Assembly (NCBI GenBank): GCA_023525715.1
Contig: CM042010.1
Location: forward strand, 61,236,229 to 61,300,228
Reading direction: 5' to 3'
Origin: Cichorium intybus
Lineage: Eukaryota > Streptophyta > Magnoliopsida > Asterales > Asteraceae
DNA: 64,000 bases
Part shown: in pieces, positions 57,290-64,000 of the stretch
Numbering within the stretch: the first letter of the stretch is position 1
Layout of the letters: each line of letters begins with the position of its first letter
The notes under the pieces: generated by a model
Database searches by the model: none
The model's input: only the letters and a program-made list of their open reading frames with translations
Told to the model about the DNA's origin: nothing
Made by a program: the position numbers and the translations under genes

Positions 57290-58492
57290 ATGCGAAGAGA
57301 CGGCGATCTCCGGCAAGTTTTAGGAAATCGTCAACGGACTTTCCGGTGGGTGGAGAAGGATGTTTTGAAGCGTGTGGAGTCGGAAGAAATATGGAATTTC
57401 AAGGAGGCCACTACGTTTTTTATTTCTAATCTCCCGGTTAACTTGAGTTGGTTGGAGATTCGTGAAGAACTGGGAATGTTGGGAACTCTAGTGGATCTTT
57501 TCATAAGCATGAGATTGGATAAACACAAGAACAGGTTTGGATTTGCTAGATTCAATAGGATTCAAGACATGGCCAAGAAGGAGGAGATTCTTAACAGAAT
57601 ATGGATAGGAGGAAGAAGACTGTTTGCTAAAGTTGCTAAGTACCCAAGGGGAACAACGGAGGAAACATCGAAGTATCACCAGGCAGAAGAGAGATTCGAT
57701 AGAGATAAAGGAGTTAGAAAAAATCATATCTCCTTCGCAGACGCGGTAAAAGGAAGATCGCACATGGAGAATAAGGAAGAGACCCCCATTGTAAAGGAGG
57801 AGGTAAGAGAGAAACATAGCCCTGCTCCTATGAAGTCGATGAATCTCAAGGGTGAAGAAATCTTGGAGGCGATTAACCTTTTGGAAGGTAAGTTAATTGG
57901 AGAAGTTAATTGTCTTAATAATTTAGACGGGATTGCAAACTTATGTTGCTGCGAAGGATTTAGAGAAGGAACGATCAAATATCTAGGAGGTTCGTGGGTT
58001 CTCCTAGATATGTTTAATGAAGAGGAAACTGAAAAACTTTTATCTAGTCAAGAAATACGAAAATGCTTTAAGGTAATCAAAAAGTGGGATGAATCATTTG
58101 TTATTCAAGATAGATACGTATGGCTAAAAATCGAAGGTATCCCGGTTCAAGCTTGGAATCCTAACAGTTTTATTGAAATAGGGAGAATGTGGGGAGAGGT
58201 TGTTGTTACAGATCCTTGCCACGAAACTCGCCAGGATAAGTCGTATGGGTGTATATGCATTAAAACAGAGATTCTTGATCTTATCAGTGAAACGGTGGAA
58301 GTAAAGTTAGGCCGGTTTAATTTTAAAGTAAGAGTGAAGGAGATTGAAGGGAAATTGTTCAAGCAATGTTTCAACCCAGGTATGGAGGATTCAGAAGATA
58401 GTTGTGAAGAGGAGGATTCCGTTATGCAGGGGGAGGAAGAAGAAGAGGACCCGTTTGATTCATCGGACGAAGATTCGCTGGAGGATAGCTAG
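57290..58492 (+). CDS. LINE ORF1: RRM and DUF4283-like protein, 400 codons
   Basis: The ATG after the microsatellite starts an open frame. Residues about 40-120 form an RRM ([20 protein letters not shown], then [22 protein letters not shown]). A charged linker follows. Residues about 220-350 fit DUF4283 of plant LINE ORF1 proteins ([39 protein letters not shown]). The acidic C-terminus has no clear zinc knuckle. It should bind LINE RNA. The frame is fully open although ORF2 is broken. The frame could be read upstream through the TA repeat, but this ATG is the first sensible start. Confidence 0.82.
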   Translation: MRRDGDLRQVLGNRQRTFRWVEKDVLKRVESEEIWNFKEATTFFISNLPVNLSWLEIREELGMLGTLVDLFISMRLDKHKNRFGFARFNRIQDMAKKEEILNRIWIGGRRLFAKVAKYPRGTTEETSKYHQAEERFDRDKGVRKNHISFADAVKGRSHMENKEETPIVKEEVREKHSPAPMKSMNLKGEEILEAINLLEGKLIGEVNCLNNLDGIANLCCCEGFREGTIKYLGGSWVLLDMFNEEETEKLLSSQEIRKCFKVIKKWDESFVIQDRYVWLKIEGIPVQAWNPNSFIEIGRMWGEVVVTDPCHETRQDKSYGCICIKTEILDLISETVEVKLGRFNFKVRVKEIEGKLFKQCFNPGMEDSEDSCEEEDSVMQGEEEEEDPFDSSDEDSLEDS

Positions 58493-58597
58493 CAACAGGG
58501 TGGTCAGGAAGTTTGAGAGGATTCGGTAGTTCAAGACACGTGTATGAGTGCCTCGAATGGTGTAAAGGAGAGTGAGATGAAAGACGGTGTATATTGA

Positions 58598-58858
58598 TCT
58601 CCAGCCTAGCTGGTAGTGATGCACCGGCTTTGTACCCATGTGGGCTTGAGGTTGTGAGTTCGATTCCCATTGGGATCATGGCGAAAGCGTAATTTAACTC
58701 ACACCTCATATGGGCATACGTGGGGATTTTTCCATGGAAATCCCCTTGGGGGCTGGGTTTGCCCGCTTTACGGAGCTCGAACTCGGGGTCACCTGTGAAA
58801 TAATCGGGTGAGGCTTCCGCTGAATCGTTTGCCGTTTCCAAAAAAAATTGGGACTCGA
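58598..58858 (+). mobile_element. tRNA-derived SINE
   Basis: A pol III A-box-like AGCTGGTAGTGATG and B box GAGTTCGATTCCC (58656-58668) are spaced as in a tRNA. The unrelated tail ends in an A-run (CCAAAAAAAA). The length of about 260 bp is normal for plant SINEs. No clear target duplication. It cannot be a true tRNA, since acceptor and anticodon stems do not fold. Confidence 0.8.
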
Positions 58859-59013
58859 CCAAAGTCAACAATGATACGGTTGACCCAAAATTTCAAAAGA
58901 TGGATGTCCCTTCAATGGATGATCCGACTGGTCAAGGCCCACATAACAGCCCAATAGAAGAAAAAGACAAAGACACATACGAGCCTGTTAATAATAAGAG
59001 TAATACGGAGACC

Positions 59014-59018
59014 CATCT
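59014..59018. repeat. Target-site duplication CATCT (left copy)
   Basis: Repeated at 60610-60614 after the right LTR. Confidence 0.9.
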
Positions 59019-59286
59019 TGATACGAAACTACAACCCACGTAATTAGGCACATCCCAAGAGAAGACTTAGTCTAGTTGTTAGTTTTCCACTTTGTAGCTA
59101 ATTGCATTAATCTAGGACCACATTTCATTCACGCATGCATGTCCCTTAGTTTTAGCTTGCATTGAATCTAGAATCTTACATATATTGTATTCAGTTTTGG
59201 AAGGGAAATTAATCAGAAAATTGCTGCAACTAGTCCGTTCTTTTCTTTTAGTATTGGAGATTGATCATCTCGAATTGATCGTATCA
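59019..59286 (+). repeat. TR-GAG 5' LTR
   Basis: Direct repeat of 60343-60609, beginning TGATACGAAACTACAACCCA. The sequence after it (TTTGGTGCTTTCATCG) should hold the primer site, but I cannot assign its tRNA. Confidence 0.92.
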
Positions 59287-59311
59287 TTTGGTGCTTTCAT
59301 CGCTCGTCCTC

Positions 59312-60295
59312 ATGCCTCCTAAAGCGGAATCAAGCTCTACCTCCGACAACACCAGTACCGTCCTCCATGATCAAATGCAAATTCTCATCCGTATCTCCAC
59401 CGCTACCGCCGCCAAATTGGAGCAACTCGTCAACATCCTTGTAGCCAAAGAATCACCGCCGCTGCCACCACCGCCGCCGCCACCACCACCGCCACCGCCG
59501 CCGCCACCGCCGCCGCCACCGCCACCGCCACCGCCACCGCCACCGCCACCGCCACCGCCACCGAACCACAACCTCCGTCCACCAAAAATTTACCTACCAA
59601 CATTTGATGGCTCTAATCCCCTCGATTGGATTTTCCAAGCAAAAAACTACTTTAGCTATTACTTCGTTCCACCGGCACAACGCCTCTCCCTCGTCGTCTT
59701 TTATTTTACCGGCGATGCATTAAGTTGGTACAAGCACCTTGCCAACAATCACCTACTCAGCATTTGGCCGGAATTTTTGTGTGCATTGGAACTTCGTTTC
59801 GGGCCATCTACTTACGAAAACCATCAAGCTACTCTTTTCAAACTCAAGCAAACAACAACCGTTGCGGCTTACCAAACCGAATTCGAGAAAATTAGTAACT
59901 GGGTGGAAGGCTTATCGACAATTGCTTTACGCGATTGTTTCATTTCCGGCCTTTGCAGCGATATCCAAAATGAACTCGCCATCCATAGCCCCACCAGCCT
60001 TCACCAAGCCTACGGTCTCGCTAAACTCATCGAAGATAAGCTTCATGCTCAACTTCCGTCTTTCGACGGCTCCCTCGAGCCCTCACCAACGAAACCACCC
60101 TTATTACCCGCTCCTCCACCGTCTTCTCCAACACTTCCGATCAAGAGGTTAAGCCCCGTCGAGATGGAAAAACGTCGAGCCGAGGGTCTTTGCTACAATT
60201 TCCCAGCAAAATATCAACCGGGTCACCATTGCAACCCGCCAAAGTTTCTTCTACTTCAGTCGGAGAATGACCCACCATGGCCTTACATGACCTAA
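59312..60295 (+). CDS. gag: Gypsy-type Gag of the TR-GAG element, 327 codons
   Basis: Begins at ATG (MPPKAESS). A helical N-terminus is followed by an uninterrupted run of more than 30 prolines coded by CCG/CCA repeats (about 59459-59560). The Ty3/gypsy capsid core follows (LPTFDGSNPLDWIFQAKNYF, FTGDALSWYKH, FCALELRFGPS, YQTEFEKISNWVEGL). Near the end LCYNFPAKYQPGHHC is a zinc-knuckle remnant: the second cysteine of C-x-x-C is phenylalanine. The frame is complete and ends TAA. The polyproline run is a microsatellite expansion within the coding frame. RNA binding may be weakened by the lost cysteine. Confidence 0.85.
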   Translation: MPPKAESSSTSDNTSTVLHDQMQILIRISTATAAKLEQLVNILVAKESPPLPPPPPPPPPPPPPPPPPPPPPPPPPPPPPPPPPNHNLRPPKIYLPTFDGSNPLDWIFQAKNYFSYYFVPPAQRLSLVVFYFTGDALSWYKHLANNHLLSIWPEFLCALELRFGPSTYENHQATLFKLKQTTTVAAYQTEFEKISNWVEGLSTIALRDCFISGLCSDIQNELAIHSPTSLHQAYGLAKLIEDKLHAQLPSFDGSLEPSPTKPPLLPAPPPSSPTLPIKRLSPVEMEKRRAEGLCYNFPAKYQPGHHCNPPKFLLLQSENDPPWPYMT

Positions 60296-60330
60296 CATGA
60301 TCTAGGCCTTGAGGACAAGGCCCTTTTTCA

Positions 60331-60342
60331 GGATGGGAGTAT
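60331..60342 (+). other. TR-GAG polypurine tract
   Basis: GGATGGGAGTAT directly before the 3' LTR. Confidence 0.7.
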
Positions 60343-60609
60343 TGATACGAAACTACAACCCACGTGATCAGGCACATCCCAAGAGATGACTTAGTCTAGT
60401 TGTTAGTTTTCCACTTTGTAGCTAATTGCATTAATCTAGGACCACGTTTCATTCACGCATGCATGTCCCTTAGTTTTAGCTTGCATTGAATCTAGAATCT
60501 TACATATATTGTATTCAGTTTTGGAAGGGAAATTAATCAGAAAATTGCTGCAACTAGTCCGTCTTTTCTTTTAGTATTGGAGATTGATCATCTCGAATTG
60601 ATCGTATCA
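60343..60609 (+). repeat. TR-GAG 3' LTR
   Basis: 267 bp, one base shorter than its partner (CCGTCTTTTC against CCGTTCTTTTC). Confidence 0.92.
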
Positions 60610-60614
60610 CATCT

Positions 60615-61024
60615 CGCAACAGAAATGATGAAATTGGGGAAATCCATTTGTATCGCAAGGGTATATCTAGAAAACTCAAAATTCTGCTCTCAAAAAATAT
60701 TCCAATTAGCGATTAACGTGGAAGAAAAGGAAATTTCTACAAACAGAAGGAGTGGAGATTTAGCAAAATCAGTAGAAGTTATGGATCGATCAACACATCA
60801 AGCAGAACCAAGGATAACTAGAATTCAATCTAGATTATTCTTAAAGGAAGACAAAGGAATAACAAGGGCAAGCTCGAGAATTTTTCTTCAGAGAATACAG
60901 ATACGAGTTTTAATGTGATTCAAAGAATGGAAGAGGTAGGTGCGAGCTGTGGATTGTCAAAAGGAAAAAAAGGAAAGACAAACCAGAAGAAGTATAGTCA
61001 AAATGGAGTGTTGTCAGGTAAATA
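60615..61024 (+). other. LINE spacer between ORF1 and ORF2
   Basis: No conserved domain. It continues the LINE sequence that precedes the TR-GAG insertion. Confidence 0.6.
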
Positions 61025-62926
61025 ATGAATATTCTTACGTTGAATTTGAATGGATTGGGAAAAGGCGATTTTAAAACAAATTGGGTCTCAAATTTGATAA
61101 AAAAAACATAATTTAGCTGTGGTTGGCCTGCAAGAAACTAAAAGAAAGGAAATGGCAGATCTGTTAGTAAAAAGAATGTGGGGAAGTGCCGATTTTGATT
61201 TCGTTTGCCAAAACTCAGTTGGTCAAGGTGGCGGTCTAATTAGTATCTGGAATAAGAATTTGTTTGTTAAAGAGAGTAGTATGTGTAGAGAGGATTGCAT
61301 TATTCTCAAGGGCTCGTGGGCTGAAAATAGCTGTCAAATATACTTGATAAATATTTACCAGAGTCAATGTCCGGTGAAAAGGGGGAGCTTTGGCATTTTA
61401 TTAGTTCCATATTGAATGACTGGAGAGGAGTTGCTGTGGTGTCTGGCGACTTTAACGAAGTAAGAAGTATAGAAGAAAGATTGGGTTCCTCGTTGGATGA
61501 GAGAGCAACTAGAGCTCTCAATGAGTTCATCAGTGGAAACAACTTGGTAGATGTGAAAGTTGGGGGTTCTGTGTACACGTGGATAAATGGTGGAGGTTCT
61601 AAAATGTCAAAACTAGACCGTTTCCTGATAATAGAAAATTTTGGAGATCAATGGACTAACTTTGAAGCTATTTCGGATGTCAGATTGCATTCAGACCACA
61701 AACCACTTATAATGAAGCACGAAATAAGGAACTATGGTAATATCCCTTTCAAATTTTATAATTCTTGGCTGGAAAACGAAGAACTAGAAGATCTTGTTAA
61801 TAAAACATGGGCTGATTTCATTATTGAGGGTCATCATAAAAAATTGTTTGTGTTTATGCAAAAGTTGAAAAAGGTTAAAGAAGTGATTAGAAGATGGGCG
61901 AATGAAAGGAGAAGGATTAGATAAACAAATTGAAAGTGGGCAGGGTTCTACGGAGGTCGAAGCCAAAAGATTGGAAATCTTATCAAAACTTAGACAGTGT
62001 GAAAAGAAAGAACAAGAGGATATAATTCAGAAAAATAAAAACAAGTGGTGTTTAGACAATGATGAAAATTCAGCAATGTTCCATAGAAGTATCAACAAAA
62101 AGAAGCATGTCCGTGGGGTGAGAGGTATTGACATGGATGGGGTGTGGGAGATGGATCTGAAGAAAGTCAAAGATTACTTTAAATCCTCCTTTGAAAATAT
62201 GTTTAAGAAAGATATGGAATGTGACTGGGAACAAGATTTGGGAGAAACAACTAAAATCTCTTTTGAAGAAAGTCGTGAGATAAAAAGGCCTTTTGAAGAA
62301 AAAGAGTTGAGAGAGGCGGTCTGGAGTTGTGGAGCTAACAAGTCCCCTGGTCCCGATGGTTTCACAGTTGAATTTTTTAAATATTTTTGGAATATTATCA
62401 AAGATGAACTTCTAGATGCTTATAATGAATTTGCCAACCACCCCAAAATACCTAAAGGAGTCAACGCAGCTTTCATAACACTAATTCCCAAGAAGCAAAA
62501 TCCGACTCAGGTGAAAGATTTTAGACCAATTAGTTTGGTCTCATGTGTGTATAAGATTCTCTCGAAGATGTTGGCTAATCGGCTCAAAAAGTTATTCCAA
62601 AGATCATCGACAAGGCCCCGTCAGCATTCGTTAAGGATAGACAAATCCTTGAAGGTCCTCTTATCGTTAATGAAGTTATGGACCGGGTAAGTATAAGAAA
62701 GAGACGCTATTCATTTTTAAATCGGATATTGCAAAGGCGTACGACTCCGTATCCTAGAATTACTTGGATTCGATGTTAGATCAAAAAGGTTTCGGTTTGA
62801 AATGGCGTGACTGGATTTTGGAATGTCTTAAGTCTGGTACTTTCTCAATTTTGGTCAACGGAAGTCCTACTCAATAGTTCTCCTTGTTTAAGGGTCTTCG
62901 GCAAGGAGACCCAATGGCTCTGTTTC
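61025..62926 (+). pseudogene. LINE ORF2: endonuclease and reverse transcriptase, frameshifted
   Basis: Starts MNILTLNLNGLGKGDF. After a slip in an A-run (about 61110) comes the AP-endonuclease: GLQETKRKEM, GQGGGLISIWNKN, then after another frameshift near 61360 VVSGDFNEVRS, GSVYTWINGG, SKLDRFL and SDHKPL. A further shift near 61915 leads to RT: SCGANKSPGPDGFTVEFFKY, AAFITLIPKKQNP, DFRPISLVSCVYKILSKML. After a shift near 62600 come IAKAYDS-like sequence, ILVNGSPT and GLRQGDPMALF. The element ends in the middle of RT at the gypsy LTR. It would nick DNA and copy LINE RNA; not functional now. Confidence 0.87.
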
Positions 62927-63239
62927 TGTAACGCCCCAATTTCAAAATTTCTAAAATTCATTTATTATCAAGGTTCCAATAAAATATGTATTCCAAAAAG
63001 TAAAACTGTTCAACATATTACTTAAACCAACAGCGGAAACATTTGAAAATACTAATATAGTTCATTAAAATAAATCTCTTGTATGCGATGCGCTGCCGTC
63101 AAGCCTTGTCCGTCCCTTTGTCATTTGAAATACCTGAAATGTTTTAAAATCAACGGGTAAGCTTAAAGCTTAGTGAGTCCACAAATTACCATACATGCCC
63201 ACATATTAAACAACCCGTCCTCGAGAACGACCCGACCAT

Positions 63240-63405
63240 ACCCGCCATACAACAGCTACGGGTGTCCATCATACAACAGCTATGGATACGGGAAGGTTCT
63301 ACCCATCATACAACAGCTATGGGTTCCCGGTTATGGCCCAGCCCATCATACAACAGCTATGGGACAAGGCAATAGTCCAACTCGCCATACAACAGCTACG
63401 AGGGG
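63240..63405 (+). repeat. CATACAACAGCTAYGGG minisatellite
   Basis: Five copies of (C/T)CATACAACAGCTA(C/T)G separated by variable 14-26 bp, each followed by GGG or GGA. Spacing about 30-45 bp. Confidence 0.88.
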
Positions 63406-63701
63406 ACACGCATCAGTACTGAGCCCAACAACAAATAATCACATATATAGAGCAAATCATATAACTGTAAATAACATACAAGATGCCTAACATGCAACAT
63501 CATATAGTAAGGTGAGGATACTTACCTGATTCGTAACCGTGTAGATATTCTCTAATATCCCCACTTAGCTCGTCCACACACCTAAATCCCACATACAAAA
63601 CATATCAAGCACTGACCAAACTCTTATAGACTTGCCTAAATGTCAGACCCAATGTTTACTAACCAACAAGGGTCGACAGTAAACTTTTGGTCAAACAGTC
63701 A

Positions 63702-63802
63702 CTCGCCGCGGCACGACCTTTCTCTTGCGCGTCGCGGACTACCATTACCATTACGGGGTTCTACTCGAACCCGCGTCGCTGACATAGCCTGTCCGCGTCG
63801 CG
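63702..63802 (+). promoter_or_regulatory. Two CGCGNCGCG pairs in the gypsy LTR
   Basis: Motif starts are 63707 (CGCGGCACG), 63728 (CGCGTCGCG; spacing 21), 63772 (CGCGTCGCT) and 63794 (CGCGTCGCG; spacing 22). Same architecture as in the unrelated Athila element 47 kb away. Confidence 0.55.
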
Positions 63803-64000
63803 GACTCGTAATAATCCAAAGTCTTATTAGCCCTAATTCAATTCAATCATCGGCTAGGGTTTCACTCTATACCCTTCCTGGGATCAGAAACTACCCTAAG
63901 ATCACTTCCTTATGGACATGCAAGTCCATGCTTGTCCTTGGTCAAAACCCTAAGTTTTACAAGTCATCTAAGACTACTAACCAAGGGATAACACCATAAT

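Larger units (their letters stand above)
59019..60609 (+). mobile_element. Gag-only LTR element (TR-GAG type), 1.6 kb
   Basis: Short LTRs (268 and 267 bp, TGATACG ... CGTATCA), a CATCT duplication and only one gene, a gypsy-type gag. There is no protease, RT or integrase. Such elements rely on a partner for enzymes. The LTRs differ at a handful of sites, so the insertion is fairly recent. It is inserted in the spacer between LINE ORF1 and ORF2. Confidence 0.9.
57290..62926 (+). mobile_element. L1-type LINE, interrupted
   Basis: ORF1 (RRM plus DUF4283-like) is followed by ORF2 (endonuclease plus RT). It is split by a gag-only LTR element at 59019-60609 and contains a SINE between ORF1 and the insertion. 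The 3' part is lost at 62926, where a gypsy LTR starts. ORF2 has several frameshifts, so it is dead. Confidence 0.85.
62927..64000 (+). mobile_element. Ty3/gypsy LTR (partial, runs off the window)
   Basis: TGTAACGCCCCAATTTC is the typical start of chromovirus (Tekay-like) LTRs and it breaks the LINE RT abruptly. Downstream features (ACGGGTAAGCTTAAAGCTTA, a CATACAACAGCTAT minisatellite, CGCG pairs) fit LTR sequence. The other end and any coding part are outside. Confidence 0.65.

Noticed and set aside
58598..58670. tRNA gene
   Set aside because: A and B boxes are present, but the cloverleaf is not; it is the head of a SINE.
59371..59571. Antisense poly-glycine frame
   Set aside because: It is the shadow of the polyproline run of the TR-GAG gag.

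Overview
The window looks like gene-poor, transposon-packed nuclear DNA of a flowering plant, almost certainly a eudicot. It carries plant-type Ty1/copia, Ty3/gypsy (Athila and chromovirus), L1-like LINE, SINE, MULE, hAT and Helitron-like sequence, plus very long (TA)n tracts. No bacterial, organellar or viral gene set is visible. I cannot name the species from sequence alone. No complete host gene is present; host-like sequence occurs only as fragments: GPR107/lung-7TM C-terminus, LRR kinase ectodomain, MAP kinase exon, DENR exons, MAKR C-terminus and GH32 invertase exons.

1-17.3 kb is a three-level nest. A decayed copia pol is split by a second minus-strand copia element (Copia-1, 554-17086, TSD GAAAC), whose 5' LTR is split by a plus-strand Athila-lineage element (8101-16945, TSD ATTAT). 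The Athila element has gag-protease and a 3' ORF but no reverse transcriptase or integrase. It has its own internal TATA box and a probable intron before the 3' ORF. Paired CGCGNCGCG motifs with 21-23 bp spacing recur in its LTRs, upstream of the internal TATA box, in the intron and after the 3' ORF.

17.3-37.3 kb is a mosaic: a foldback repeat, a GPR107-like fragment, two Helitron-like segments ending in hairpin-CTAG, an LRR fragment, a 572-bp hAT MITE with a perfect 8-bp TSD, a decayed chromovirus pol, and exons of a MAP kinase and of DENR.

37.3-57.3 kb is a head-to-tail chain of four elements separated by (TA)n tracts, each with inverted ends and most with AGGG/GGTTC-like tips. The first (E1) holds FAR1/MULE transposase remnants and a Ulp1-like remnant and hosts a young intact copia element (Copia-2, 43206-52163, TSD AGTAA, one 1339-codon ORF). 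E2 carries a MAKR fragment, E3 an invertase fragment, and E4 a CCA-rich core. I read them as Mutator-like elements that target TA microsatellites and carry host fragments (Pack-MULE-like).

57.3-64 kb is an L1-type LINE (ORF1 open, ORF2 frameshifted), interrupted by a tRNA-derived SINE, a 1.6-kb gag-only LTR element (59019-60609, TSD CATCT) and finally the LTR of a gypsy element that runs off the window and again carries paired CGCG motifs.
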